Assembly (NCBI RefSeq): GCF_002843385.1
Contig: NZ_MVDE01000006.1
Coordinates: forward strand, 62,001-126,000
Source of the DNA: Labilibaculum manganireducens
GTDB lineage: Bacteria; Bacteroidota; Bacteroidia; Bacteroidales; Marinifilaceae
Direction: 5' to 3'
DNA length: 64,000 nt
Shown piece after piece: positions 21,156-32,400 of this stretch. The notes under the pieces are model-generated. The model worked only from the letters and a program-made list of their open reading frames with translations. It did no database searches and had not been told where the DNA came from. Numbering within the stretch: position 1 is the first letter of the stretch; each line of letters opens with the position of its first letter. Both the position numbers and the translations under genes were made by a program.

Positions 21156-23471
21156 ATGAATAAAAAATTATCCGTAAAGTCACTCTTGTTAGGCCTGTTG
21201 CTGATTGGTTGCCAAACTCCGCAAAATGAAACAAAATTTGTGAAATTTGTAAATCCATTAATCGGTACAGCTCCAGCTGCAACAATTAGTGCAATAGAAC
21301 ATGGTCATGGTTTGGAGAATAACTCGCAGGTAGTTCCTTATGTTACAGTTCCTTTCGGAATGACTAATTGGACACCGCAAACCCGTGCAAGTGAAACCAA
21401 GTGTCAGGCTCCGTACTATTATACAGATTCCATTTTTCAGGGATTCAGGGGAAGTCATTGGTTAAGTGGTTCTTGTGTTCAGGATTATGGAAGTATGACG
21501 ATTATGCCAATTTCGGGTGATTTAAAATGTCTGCCAACAGTTCGGGGCTCTAAATTTTCTCACGATAACGAAAAATCAACACCTTATTCTTATCAGGTTC
21601 ATTTAGACGATTATGATATTGAAGCTGAGGTTACAGCCACAAAGCGTTCCGGATTATTTCAATTTCTATTCGAAAAAGAAGGGGAAGCCCATATTGTTGT
21701 AAATCCGAATAGTGATGAGGGACAAGGATTCGTGCGTGTACTTCCCGAATCCAACGAAATAATTGGTTATAATCCAGTGCATCGAATTTATCAGGGATTG
21801 GGAGAAGAGGCCGGATTCAGTGGGTATTTTGTTGTTCAGTTTAGCGGTGATTTTGAACGTTACGGTGTTTATCAGGGATCAGAATTGTTTGAAATGGAAA
21901 CACAGGTTTCTGATTTAAAAGATTTGGGTGCGTATGTTTCTTTCCAAGTTCAAAAAAACGAGAAGATTTATGCAAGAGTTGGAACATCATTTACAAGTAT
22001 AGAACAGGCCCGCAAAAATTTAGAAGTAGAAACAGGAAAACTTGATTTTAAAGAAGTAAAAAGTAAGCTTCGCGATGAATGGGAAAATATTCTTTCGAAA
22101 ATAACAGTTGAAGGAACAAACGAAGATGACAAAGTGAAGTTTTATACCGCTATGTATCATAGTTTCTTGCAACCAAGAATATTTAACGATTGTGATGGCT
22201 CATACGTTAGTTTTGCTGGGGGAAAGCAGATCATGAATTCAGGAGACAGAGATTATTTTGTTGATTTTTCCATATGGGATACTTACCGTGCATCCCACCC
22301 TTTGTTTAGTTTGTTGATTCCAAAAACAAATGCCGATATGATGAATAGCCTTTTGCAAAAGGCAGAACAAGGAGGTTGGCTTCCTATTTTTCCCTGCTGG
22401 AACAGTTACACATCTGCTATGATAGGTGATCATGTTATCGCTGCACTATCTGATGCTTATATGAAGGGAGTGATTGATCTTTCGGAAGAGCAATATTCAT
22501 ATTTATTGCAGAATGCATTTACTTCCCCAAAAACAGATGAAGAGTACGAAGGAGGTAAAGGTCGTCGTGCTCTAAAATCTTATTTAAAATATGGATACAT
22601 TCCTTTGGAGGATATGGTATTTGAATCGTTTCATAATAATGAGCAGGTTTCCCGAACATTGGAGTACGCTTACGACGATTTTGCATTGGGACAGATTGCG
22701 GGTAAGAAAGGAGATCTTAATCACGCAAAAATACTGCATCAACGGGCTTCAAATTATAAAAATGTATACAGTACCAATGATTCCTGTGTTCGCGGAAAAT
22801 ATGCTGATGGAAGCTTTGTTAAAGATTTCGATAAATATATTCGCCAAGGATATATAACTGAAGGAACGCCATATCAATACACATGGTATGTACCCCATGA
22901 TGTGGCAGGACTAATGAATCTGATGGGAGGACGGCAAGCATTTAATAACAATTTAGATCTCTTTTTTAGCGCAGGACAATATTGGCATGGCAACGAACCA
23001 AGTCATCAAATATCATTTTTATATAATTATTCAGGACAGCCTTGGAAAACTCAACAGTTGGTGACAAAAATTATGAATACTGAATACAGTACAGGTGTTG
23101 GAGGTTTGAGTGGAAACGACGATGCCGGACAAATGTCGGCATGGTATGTTTTTGCAGCAATGGGATTCTATCCTGTGTGTCCTTCGGTACCCGAATATGT
23201 TATTTCAGGTCCTCATTTCGATAAAATAACTATTGCATTTGAGAATGGAAAAGAGTTGGTGTTAAATGCTCCAGGCGCTTCTTCCGGGAAAAATTACATT
23301 CAAAGAGTTAAGTTTAATGGTGTTGAAACGTCAAAAACTTATCTCAATCATTTCGATATTCGTAAAGGTGGTGTTCTTGATTTTAAAATGGGTTCAAAAC
23401 CCAATATGGAATGGGGTACTGGTATAAATGACCGGCCATTTTCAATGCTTCAGGAAAAATATTCTGATTAG
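21156..23471 (+). CDS. GH92 alpha-mannosidase (first copy), lipoprotein
   Basis: The 771-residue protein has a lipoprotein signal (LLLIGC, Cys near residue 19). It shows the GH92 architecture: N-terminal beta-sandwich (FVNPLIGTA, SHWLSGSCVQDYGSMTIMP) and (alpha/alpha)6 barrel with YHSFLQPRIF, DFSIWDTYRASHPLF, HGNEPSHQISFLYN, GGLSGNDDAGQMSAW (Asp655/Asp656) and YVFAAMGFYPVCPS. GH92 enzymes are calcium-dependent exo-alpha-mannosidases acting on N-glycans, mannans or mannose phosphodiesters. It shares its fold with the next gene but is clearly different in sequence, so the two probably cleave different linkages. The start is the first Met before the signal peptide. Confidence 0.95.
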   Translation: MNKKLSVKSLLLGLLLIGCQTPQNETKFVKFVNPLIGTAPAATISAIEHGHGLENNSQVVPYVTVPFGMTNWTPQTRASETKCQAPYYYTDSIFQGFRGSHWLSGSCVQDYGSMTIMPISGDLKCLPTVRGSKFSHDNEKSTPYSYQVHLDDYDIEAEVTATKRSGLFQFLFEKEGEAHIVVNPNSDEGQGFVRVLPESNEIIGYNPVHRIYQGLGEEAGFSGYFVVQFSGDFERYGVYQGSELFEMETQVSDLKDLGAYVSFQVQKNEKIYARVGTSFTSIEQARKNLEVETGKLDFKEVKSKLRDEWENILSKITVEGTNEDDKVKFYTAMYHSFLQPRIFNDCDGSYVSFAGGKQIMNSGDRDYFVDFSIWDTYRASHPLFSLLIPKTNADMMNSLLQKAEQGGWLPIFPCWNSYTSAMIGDHVIAALSDAYMKGVIDLSEEQYSYLLQNAFTSPKTDEEYEGGKGRRALKSYLKYGYIPLEDMVFESFHNNEQVSRTLEYAYDDFALGQIAGKKGDLNHAKILHQRASNYKNVYSTNDSCVRGKYADGSFVKDFDKYIRQGYITEGTPYQYTWYVPHDVAGLMNLMGGRQAFNNNLDLFFSAGQYWHGNEPSHQISFLYNYSGQPWKTQQLVTKIMNTEYSTGVGGLSGNDDAGQMSAWYVFAAMGFYPVCPSVPEYVISGPHFDKITIAFENGKELVLNAPGASSGKNYIQRVKFNGVETSKTYLNHFDIRKGGVLDFKMGSKPNMEWGTGINDRPFSMLQEKYSD

Positions 23472-23579
23472 GAATAATTCAGAATTAGTAGAACTAATTA
23501 AAATGGAAAGACATGCAGATATAATCAATAAAGTATCTGTTTTATAAAATAAAAAGATGAAATTATCTATTTAATATTC

Positions 23580-25868
23580 ATGCTAATGAGCTTGTTGAGA
23601 AATACCCTGTTCCTTGTAGTTGTACTATTGATTCAAACATCATTATTGACAGCTCAAAAATACAAGTTTGTCGATCCGAAAATAGGAGTGGAAGGATTGG
23701 GAAATGTTTTCATTGGACCTTCTTGTCCTTATGGAATGATAAAACCAGGTCCCGATAATAAAAAAGCTGCAAACAGTGGTTACTCACCGGATTTGGATCG
23801 ACCTGTTTATGGATTCAGTCAGACTCATGTAAGTGGAACCGGCGGTGGAGCAAAATATGGTAATATTTCAGTCATGCCTTTTTCCGGGGATTTTGAGTCA
23901 ATTACTCAGGAATCATTGCGCACCGACGAAATTGTGGAACTGGGGTATTATAGTGTACAGCTTCATAAATGGAATATTCAGACAGAAATAACCACGTCAC
24001 CTAAAGTGGCTTTTTATCAATTTTCATTCGAGGCTGAAAGTAAAAAGGCCGTTAAAATTGATTTGGGACAATTTTTAGGCGAAACGCCTATCCCTGATGA
24101 TCGGGAAGCACAGCAATTTGTGAGTTCGGAGATAGAAGTAGTTTCAGATGTTGAAATTCGGGGATATTCACGTATTCGTGGTGGATGGAACAATGGAAGT
24201 GCCTACACAGTTTATTTTTCGGCTGTTTTCGAACAACCTTTCAGCCGTTTTTCAACCTGGAAGAATAATAAACTATTCCCAAACGAGAAACTTCAAATTG
24301 ATTCAGGAGAAAAAACCGGAGCCATGATGTTTTTTGATGATCTTAAAGAAAGTTCGGTTCGAATGAAAATAGGCATCTCATTTGTCAGTACTTTAAAAGC
24401 GCGCGATAATATAAATAAAGAAATCCCTCATTGGGATTTTGATAAAACATTAGCAGAAACAGAAGCTCGATGGGAAGATCTCTTAAAAAGAATTGAGATT
24501 GATAAAAATGCAACAGACGATCAGAAAACCATGTTTTACACGGCTCTTTATCATACCATGTTAATGCCTGTTGACCGAACTGGTGAAAATCCTTTGTGGG
24601 AAAACAATACACCTTATTACGATGACTTTTATGCCATATGGGATACTTATCGTTCCTCAAGCCCACTCATTACCTTAATTTCTCCATCACGTGAAGTAGA
24701 TATTGTAAATGCCATGCTTCAGATTTATAAGCACGACGGCTATATGCCGGATGCACGAAGTGGCAATTGCAATGGTCGAACACAAGGAGGATCGAATGGA
24801 GAAGTTGTAATTGCAGATGCTTTCACAAAAGGTTTACAGGGAATCAACTATAAATTAGCATTAAAGGCAATGCTTAAAGATGCTGATTTTGCACCTGGAG
24901 GAAATGAAGAAAAAGAAGGACGGGGAGGCTTAACAGACTACAACCGTTTGGGCTATGTATCAAACAGATTTGTAAGGGCAGGAAATAGAACCTTGGAATA
25001 TGCATACAACGATTATTGTTTGGCAGTAGTAGCAAAAGGAATAAAGCGAAAGGGAGAGTATCAGCGATTCATAAAACAGTCTGATAACTGGCAAAATTTA
25101 TGGCGGGACATTGAAGACAATGGATCACACGGATTCATAATGCCAAAAGATGCCAAAGGAAATTGGGTTGACAGCATTCAATGCAATGCGAACAATGGCA
25201 GAGTTGATTATATTCCCTATACACCTCTTGCTCAGGATTGGCCAAATTGTGTGTGTTGGTGGTGTGGCTTTTTCTATGAAGCCAGTTCATGGGAATACTC
25301 CTTATCAATTCCTCATGATGTAGCTATGTTGATTGAAAAATCGGGTGGCAGAGAAGCTTTTAGAAAAAGGCTGGATACTTTTTTCGACCGGGAATATTAC
25401 AATGTAGCCAATGAACCTTCATTTTTGAGCCCAAACTTGTATCATTGGATTGGCAGACCTGACTTAAGCAATGATCAGATTCATAGAATTATTGATACAC
25501 ATTACAACAGTACACGAAGTGGCATTCCAGGCAACGATGATTCCGGTGCTATGTCGTCATGGCTGGCTTTTCATATGATGGGTTTGTATCCTAACGCAGG
25601 GCAATCCTATTATCTGATCAATACACCTTACTTTAAACAAACTGTAATTCATCAGGAAAACGGGAAAGATTTTTCCATTGTGGCAAAAAATATGTCTGAT
25701 AGAAACAAATACATTAAATCGGCAAGTTTGAATGGGAAACCATTTACTAAGGCATGGATTGAGCACAGCGATATCACTGCCGGAGGAACTCTTGTTTTGG
25801 AAATGGATACTAAGCCATCAAAAACATGGGGGACAAGCTTGTTACCACCTTCAAAATCGAACCATTAA
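23580..25868 (+). CDS. GH92 alpha-mannosidase (second copy), secreted
   Basis: The 762-residue protein has a cleavable signal peptide (LVVVLLIQTSLLTAQ) rather than a lipobox, so it is probably periplasmic, unlike the lipoprotein GH92 upstream. GH92 motifs: FVDPKIGVEGLGNVF, GFSQTHVSGTGGGAKYGNIS, YAIWDTYRSSSPLI, NEPSFLSPNLYHW, GIPGNDDSGAMSSW and MMGLYPNAGQSYYLI. The GFSQTHVSGTG signature is the common one in GH92, whereas the first copy has the variant GFRGSHWLSGSC. Two paralogues with different cell location suggest stepwise removal of alpha-mannose: surface first, then periplasm. Met3 (23586) is an alternative start. Confidence 0.95.
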   Translation: MLMSLLRNTLFLVVVLLIQTSLLTAQKYKFVDPKIGVEGLGNVFIGPSCPYGMIKPGPDNKKAANSGYSPDLDRPVYGFSQTHVSGTGGGAKYGNISVMPFSGDFESITQESLRTDEIVELGYYSVQLHKWNIQTEITTSPKVAFYQFSFEAESKKAVKIDLGQFLGETPIPDDREAQQFVSSEIEVVSDVEIRGYSRIRGGWNNGSAYTVYFSAVFEQPFSRFSTWKNNKLFPNEKLQIDSGEKTGAMMFFDDLKESSVRMKIGISFVSTLKARDNINKEIPHWDFDKTLAETEARWEDLLKRIEIDKNATDDQKTMFYTALYHTMLMPVDRTGENPLWENNTPYYDDFYAIWDTYRSSSPLITLISPSREVDIVNAMLQIYKHDGYMPDARSGNCNGRTQGGSNGEVVIADAFTKGLQGINYKLALKAMLKDADFAPGGNEEKEGRGGLTDYNRLGYVSNRFVRAGNRTLEYAYNDYCLAVVAKGIKRKGEYQRFIKQSDNWQNLWRDIEDNGSHGFIMPKDAKGNWVDSIQCNANNGRVDYIPYTPLAQDWPNCVCWWCGFFYEASSWEYSLSIPHDVAMLIEKSGGREAFRKRLDTFFDREYYNVANEPSFLSPNLYHWIGRPDLSNDQIHRIIDTHYNSTRSGIPGNDDSGAMSSWLAFHMMGLYPNAGQSYYLINTPYFKQTVIHQENGKDFSIVAKNMSDRNKYIKSASLNGKPFTKAWIEHSDITAGGTLVLEMDTKPSKTWGTSLLPPSKSNH

Positions 25869-25913
25869 ATCAATAGGTGTTTTTAATAATTAGATTTTAG
25901 TAACAATTATATT

Positions 25914-28148
25914 ATGGGAAAAATTTCAAAATCTCTTTTGATGTGCCTGATACTGGTTTCAAGTTTGGCAGGGTGTAAGTATAAAGATATAAGTGATGGA
26001 AAATCATCTCCGGAAGAAGCAATTATTGAACGGATTTTACCTGATTATGCTTCAAATTTTATTGTTGAGCTTGATTCTACTCTTGATACCGATTGGTTCG
26101 AAATAGAATCAAAAGATGATAAAATAGTTTTGAGAGGCAACAACGGCGGATCAATAGCCTCTGCTTTGTATTATTATCTGAAAGAATATGCTCATTGCCA
26201 AATAACATGGAATGGAACCAACCTTAAGCTTCCTAAGCAATTGCCAAAAGTACCTGGATTGGTGCATAAGAAAACACCCTACGAATATCGCTATTATCTG
26301 AATTACTGCACCTTCAATTACAGCATGAGCTGGTGGGATTGGGAGCGATGGGAAAAGGAAATTGATTGGATGGCTTTACATGGAATTAATATGCCTTTGG
26401 CAATTACAGGTCAGGAATATATTTGGGATGAGGTTTATAGGTCTTATGGTTTTTCCGATGAGGATTTAGACTCATTTTTTAGCGGCCCCTCTTATTTTTC
26501 ATGGTTTTGGATGGGGAATCTGGATGCTTGGGGCGGACCGCTGCCAATGAGTTGGAAGGAAAGCCACCGGGATTTGCAAAAAAAGATTTTAAAACGTGAG
26601 CGTGAATTGGGAATGAAACCTGTTTTACCTGCTTTTACAGGACATGTTCCAGCTTCCTTCAAGAAGTTTTTCCCGAAAGCTAATTTGAAACAAACCAATT
26701 GGGGAAATGATTTTGAAGATACCTACATATTGGATGCAAACGATCCTTTGTTTGCCGAGATTGGAAAGAAATTTTTGGAAACACAATCCCGTATTTACGG
26801 AACAGATCATTTGTATTCTGCCGATACCTTTAACGAAAATGAGCCGCCATCTAACGATCCGGAATACTTGTCAGCTTTAAGCAGTAAGGTTTTTGAAGGA
26901 ATGAAATCTGCTGATCCAGAAGCTATTTGGGTGATGCAGGGATGGTTATTTTACAGTCATCGTGAATTTTGGAAAGCTCCTCAGATAAAAGGTTTACTGG
27001 ATGCTGTTCCAGATGATAGAATGATTATTCTGGATCTGGCGACGGAAATAGAACCTGTATGGAAAAGAACTGAATCTTTCTATGGAAAACAATGGATATG
27101 GAACATGCTTCATAATTTTGGAGGTAACATCAGTATGTTCGGACGCATTGAAACTGTTGCAGCAGAACCGGCAAAAGCTTTAGCAGATTCTAATGCCGGA
27201 AAAATGGCTGGAATAGGATTGACCATGGAAGGAATAGAGCAAAATCCAGTTCTTTATGAGTTGATGACTGATAATACCTGGAGAGATACACCTATTGATT
27301 TGAATAATTGGCTGAAAAAGTACATCAGGAATCGGTATGGCAAACAAACAGAGAACTTAATAGAGGCATGGTCTATTTTGGTGAAAACGGTATATAATGG
27401 GAAAGAAATTAGGGATGGAGCAGAGTCTGTTATTGTAGCCAGACCTACTTTTGAAGGATATCGGAGATGGGCCAGAACCAAGCTAAATTATGCGCCTGAA
27501 GATTTATTGCCTGCATGGGATTTATTCATTAAATCGATCCCTGAATGCGATACTTATGATGGGTTTCAGTATGATTTGGTAGATCTCACACGTCAGGTTT
27601 TGGCAAATTATGCACTACCACTTCAACAGGAATTTGCTAGGGCTTATCAAAACGACGATCGGGTGGCTTTCGAAAAATACAGTTTAGAATTTATCGAATT
27701 GATAGAGGATATGGATCGTTTGTTAGCTACTCGTCAGGATTTTTTACTGGGACCTTGGATTGCTGATGCGCGAAGTTGGGGAAATTCAGAAAGCGAAAAA
27801 GCAGTGTACGAGCAAAATGCTCGCGATTTAATTACACTTTGGGGCGATGCTGGCAACAGACTTCATGAATATGCCAATAGGCAGTGGAGTAGCGTATTTA
27901 CAGATTTTTACAAACCTCGTTGGGAGTACTTTTTTAAGGATGTGTATAGCAACTGGGGACATTTCGATCAACAAGCCTTTGATGATGAAATTAAAACGTG
28001 GGAATGGGAATGGGTAAATTCCAGAAAAGATTACCCGATAGTTCCACAAGGAAGCTCAACTGCAATTGCTAAAGAGTTATTTGAGAAATATAACAAGCGA
28101 ATTATTCCTTTAACTAAACGTTTACCTGAAATAAAATACAATTACTAA
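25914..28148 (+). CDS. GH89 alpha-N-acetylglucosaminidase (NAGLU family), lipoprotein
   Basis: The 744-residue protein has a lipoprotein signal (VSSLAGC). It covers all three NAGLU domains: N-terminal (GGSIASALYYYLKEYAHCQI), TIM barrel (YYLNYCTFNYSMSWWDWERW, LHGINMPLAITGQE), and all-helical C-terminal domain. The two catalytic Glu are present: Glu308 in DTFNENEPPS (human Glu316) and Glu439 in LTMEGIEQNPVLYELM (human Glu446). GH89 enzymes remove terminal alpha-linked GlcNAc, as in heparan sulfate or mucin-type GlcNAc-alpha-1,4-Gal. The next gene, one base downstream, encodes an HGSNAT-like acetyltransferase, the partner enzyme of NAGLU in the lysosome. That pairing supports alpha-glucosaminide as a real substrate. 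Confidence 0.95.
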   Translation: MGKISKSLLMCLILVSSLAGCKYKDISDGKSSPEEAIIERILPDYASNFIVELDSTLDTDWFEIESKDDKIVLRGNNGGSIASALYYYLKEYAHCQITWNGTNLKLPKQLPKVPGLVHKKTPYEYRYYLNYCTFNYSMSWWDWERWEKEIDWMALHGINMPLAITGQEYIWDEVYRSYGFSDEDLDSFFSGPSYFSWFWMGNLDAWGGPLPMSWKESHRDLQKKILKRERELGMKPVLPAFTGHVPASFKKFFPKANLKQTNWGNDFEDTYILDANDPLFAEIGKKFLETQSRIYGTDHLYSADTFNENEPPSNDPEYLSALSSKVFEGMKSADPEAIWVMQGWLFYSHREFWKAPQIKGLLDAVPDDRMIILDLATEIEPVWKRTESFYGKQWIWNMLHNFGGNISMFGRIETVAAEPAKALADSNAGKMAGIGLTMEGIEQNPVLYELMTDNTWRDTPIDLNNWLKKYIRNRYGKQTENLIEAWSILVKTVYNGKEIRDGAESVIVARPTFEGYRRWARTKLNYAPEDLLPAWDLFIKSIPECDTYDGFQYDLVDLTRQVLANYALPLQQEFARAYQNDDRVAFEKYSLEFIELIEDMDRLLATRQDFLLGPWIADARSWGNSESEKAVYEQNARDLITLWGDAGNRLHEYANRQWSSVFTDFYKPRWEYFFKDVYSNWGHFDQQAFDDEIKTWEWEWVNSRKDYPIVPQGSSTAIAKELFEKYNKRIIPLTKRLPEIKYNY

Positions 28149-28149
28149 G

Positions 28150-29292
28150 ATGGAAGAAATAGTAAATCAGAAACCGAATCGTTTTTTATCCCTTGATGTT
28201 TTCAGAGGACTAACGATCTGTTTAATGATTGTTGTAAATACGCCTGGTACAGGTGCAAAATTATATCCATATTTGGTTCATGCCAATTGGTTTGGATTTA
28301 CCCTTGCCGATTTAGTGTTCCCTTCTTTTTTGTTTGCCATGGGCAATGCAATGAGCTTTTCGATGGGAAAACTAAAATTGGCATCATCAGGTTTTGTGTG
28401 GAAAAAAATACTCAGGCGTACAGTTCTTATTTTTCTGATTGGATATTTAATGTATTGGTTTCCATTTTTTCAACAAGGCATAGATGGTTCCTGGGGATTA
28501 AAACCAATTAGTCAAACTCGCATAATGGGAGTTTTGCAACGCATTGCTTTATGCTATTTTTTCGCATCTCTTATCTTCTACTATTTTTCTCAGAGAGCAG
28601 CTCTTATTTTGTCGGGTATTATTTTGTTGGCATATTGGGGAATTCTTTACTTGTTTGGCGAAGCGGGTGGTGAATTGGCAATGGCAACAAATGCAGTAAC
28701 TCGTTTCGATTTATCAATATTGGGAGAAGGACATATTTACAAGCGGGATAGTATTCCATTCGATCCGGAAGGACTTTTAAGCACCATACCGTCTATTGTT
28801 AATGTGATTGCAGGATATATTGCGGGGGTATTTATTCAACAAAAGGGAAAAACCTACGAAGGAATAAGCAAATTGCTTATTGCTGGATTCTTGATTGCTT
28901 CGTTGGCTTTATGGTGGGATTTAGTTTTCCCAATTTCAAAAAAGCTTTGGACAAGTTCGTTCGCACTTTACACCATTGGCCTGGACTTATCTGTAATGGC
29001 TGTTTTAATTTATGCTATCGAGATGAAAAAAGTGAAGTTTGGTGTTCATTTTTTCGATGTTTTCGGGAAAAACCCTTTGTTTATTTATGTGTTTTCCGAG
29101 GTGTTCTATATTATTTTACGTCAAATCCGAACTACTTCTGGTTTGGATCTTTTTGAGTGGGTAAGCGAACGAATTTTTCAGATGGTGTTTCCAGGACCAT
29201 TTGGTGCATTTATTACGGCATTGGCATTCATGTTTCTTTGTTGGTACTTAGGATGGTGGCTTAACAGAAAACGTATTTATATCAAAATATAA
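28150..29292 (+). CDS. NagX/HGSNAT-like membrane N-acetyltransferase (DUF5009)
   Basis: The 380-residue integral membrane protein has about ten hydrophobic helices. The N-terminal signature RFLSLDVFRGLTICLMIVVN and the following HANWFGFTLADLVFPSFLFA with conserved His match the heparan-alpha-glucosaminide N-acetyltransferase/DUF5009 (NagX) family. Human HGSNAT transfers acetyl from cytosolic acetyl-CoA across the membrane onto terminal alpha-glucosamine, so that NAGLU (GH89) can cleave it. Here the gene starts one base after the GH89 stop, so translational coupling is likely. Inference: it acetylates periplasmic glucosamine ends for the GH89. Other family members have been proposed to acetylate free glucosamine, so the exact acceptor is open. 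Confidence 0.85.
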   Translation: MEEIVNQKPNRFLSLDVFRGLTICLMIVVNTPGTGAKLYPYLVHANWFGFTLADLVFPSFLFAMGNAMSFSMGKLKLASSGFVWKKILRRTVLIFLIGYLMYWFPFFQQGIDGSWGLKPISQTRIMGVLQRIALCYFFASLIFYYFSQRAALILSGIILLAYWGILYLFGEAGGELAMATNAVTRFDLSILGEGHIYKRDSIPFDPEGLLSTIPSIVNVIAGYIAGVFIQQKGKTYEGISKLLIAGFLIASLALWWDLVFPISKKLWTSSFALYTIGLDLSVMAVLIYAIEMKKVKFGVHFFDVFGKNPLFIYVFSEVFYIILRQIRTTSGLDLFEWVSERIFQMVFPGPFGAFITALAFMFLCWYLGWWLNRKRIYIKI

Positions 29293-29476
29293 ATAGTTTA
29301 CATTTCTCTATTTACTTAGTAGATTGCTAATTTGTAAATGCTTATTATTTAGGTGTTTTGAAAACAGATTTAATGCCTTCTCTCTTATATTTAACGATCT
29401 GGTTTCAGTATTTACTATTCTAATTGTTATATTGGAAGCTATATTGTTATTATTAATTTCATTTTTTACTTTTTAA

Positions 29477-32400
29477 ATGCGTGGTCGGTTCATAGTATTC
29501 ATCTGTATTTTAATTTCTTCATCGGTTTATGCCGAGGATATTAATCTCGAGCATTTCAGTAATGAGGATGGACTTTCTCACAATTCAATAAGGCACATTG
29601 TTCAGGATAAAACGGGACTTTTATGGTTGGGAACTTTTGGAGGAGTTAATAGTTTTGATGGATATAAATTCACATCCTATTTAAGTAATTCCAGAGCAGG
29701 AAATAGTATCAGGAATAATGATATAACTGCAATGGAGATTGACTATGAGTCAGACCAAATGTGGATTGGTACTAGGAATGGACTTACCCAATATAATTTT
29801 AAAACTCATCAGTTTAAGACTTTTTTACCAGAAAAGAATAATCCGCATAGCATCTGCGATTCAGAGATAAGATCAATTTATATAGATAAATACAAACGGG
29901 TTTGGGTAGGAACAAAAACTCAGGGGCTTTGTATTTATGATCCAAAATCAGAATCATTTTCTAAAGTAGAAAATTTTGGTTTTGATTACATTAAATCAAT
30001 TTTTAAGGATGAAAATGGCAGCATTTGGATTGGTAGTGATCATAAAGGGCTGGCAAAAATATCTCTAAACAGCACAGGGACAATTTCAAACATTAAAACC
30101 TATAACTTACCTTTCGCAGATTCAAATGAAATCAATCCATATGTTAATTTTATTTATCAAGATGACAAGTCGGATCTTTTTGTAGGAACTAGAGAAGGCC
30201 TGTATATTTTAGATAAATACGAAGATAAATTTGTTGTTCTGCAAATACCCGACAATTCGGTTCGCGATATTTTGGGACCCTATTTTAATTGTGTGACACG
30301 TGCTCCAAATGGTCGATATTGGTTGGGAACACTTGGAGGATTGATTGTTTGCGATCATTTGGAAGATATTGCTAAGGGGAAATTTCAATGGCATTATTCT
30401 GTATGGTCCGAAGAAACATCTTTAGTTGACAATTTAGTATCGGCTTTGTTTTTTGACAATTCAGGCATACTATGGATCGGTACGGAAAATGGCTTGGACA
30501 AGTATGATCCGTTTAAAAATCAATTTAAAACAAGTAAGGATATTTCACTGTTTATAGGGGATAAAATTCCAAGAATAAGTGGTTTTGCTCAAACGTATGA
30601 TGATCAACTGATTGTATCAACTCATGATAATGGTTTATTTTTGGACAAAAACAGGGAATTTTCGATACTCCAAGATAAGTACAAGGAAATATCCAGTATT
30701 TATTCTTCCGATGGTAAAATATTTTATTGTGGATTGTGGAGTGGCGATATATTGGTTTACAATTACATTACAAAATCAGTAAAGTTAATTGATGTTGGAT
30801 TTGATGAGGTGCCGGTAATGGCATTTTGCATGTTAAAGAATGGCAAATTGTTTGTCGGTTCGCATGGTGACGGGGCTGTTTTATTGAATCCGAAAAATTC
30901 TACTGTTGATTTAAAGTGTAAGGACTTATTGGATAATATTGAAATATATAATGCTGTTTCCAATACAGGAGGAATTATTTGGTTAGCTACAGGAACTGGA
31001 GTTATTCGGTATGATCCGATAAAAAACGAGGCGGTTACTTATGTTCATAGTGAAGAAGAATCAAAGGGATTATCGATTAGCGATGTTCGTGACATCAGCA
31101 TTGATAACAAAGGGAAGATTTGGGTTGTCACTACTGTGGGATTAAATTACTACGATCCTTTACTAAATGATTTTGTGCCGGTTGTTTCACCGGAAGAACT
31201 GCACAATAATTGGATTACAGACATTAAATTGGGTGAAAATGGAGAATTGTGGCTGAATTTTAACAACGATAGGGTAGGTCGATTTAATCCCGCAACAAAT
31301 AAGTTGAATATTTATCATGTAGGGAGTGGCAACAGGTTGGATATTTTTAGCAATAAAGGATTTTTGTTGTTCAATGATTCTCTTGTTTATTTAACGGGAA
31401 AAAATGGAATCATTTACTTTTCAACCAATGAATTAAGTGATAATTTAATTTCGGATCCTCCATTTATTACTGAGGTTAAGGTTAATAATAAGGAAATTTC
31501 CCCAGGTGATACCATTAATGGCCAAATTGTATTGGATCAGGATATTAATTATTCGAGGAGAATAGAATTGGATTATGACAACCGTAACTTCTCATTTTCA
31601 TTTTCCTCGCCCTCCTACGTTAATGTTCGATTGAATAAATACCAATACATGTTGGAAGGTTTCGATAAGGAATGGGTTACCGTAAGTAATAATTCCAGAA
31701 ATATTCAATATACCAATTTGTATCCTCAGGAATACGTTTTTAAGATAAGAGCTGGTAACAGCAGTGGTTACTGGAGTAATGTGTCTTCTTATCAGGTCGT
31801 TATTTATCCTCCATTTTGGCTGACTTACAAAGCAATACTTCTTTTTCTTGTTATCCTGTCTTTTGTTGTTTATCAGGTTCAAAAACAACTCAAAAATCGT
31901 CGTCTTTTAAAGCAAGAGTTGTTGTTGGAGAAAGTAAAACGGGAACGGGATGAGAAATTAAACAATGAAAAACTTCGGTTCTTTACCAATATATCGCACG
32001 AGTTAAGAACTCCAATATCCTTAATTATCGGACCTGCAAAGCAATTGGAAGAAGAGGGAGGAGGAACTGATTATCAGAAAAGCAGAGTGAACCTGATATT
32101 GCGTAATTCGAACAGATTACTGTATTTAGTTAACCAGCTATTGGATTTTAGAAAAGCGCAAACCGGAGAGCTGAAATTGAAGGTTTCAAAAACTGATATT
32201 CTTTTGTACACCCGAAATACTTTTAATTCGTTCGAAGGATTTGCAAAGGATAAGAAAATAAATCTCAATTTAATTTGTGAATATGAGAAGATTGCAGGTT
32301 GGATTGACCGGGATAAGTACGACAAGATTCTGTACAATCTTTTGTCCAATGCCATAAAATTTACAGGGAAATATGGTAATGTGGATCTGTTTGTAGGTTT

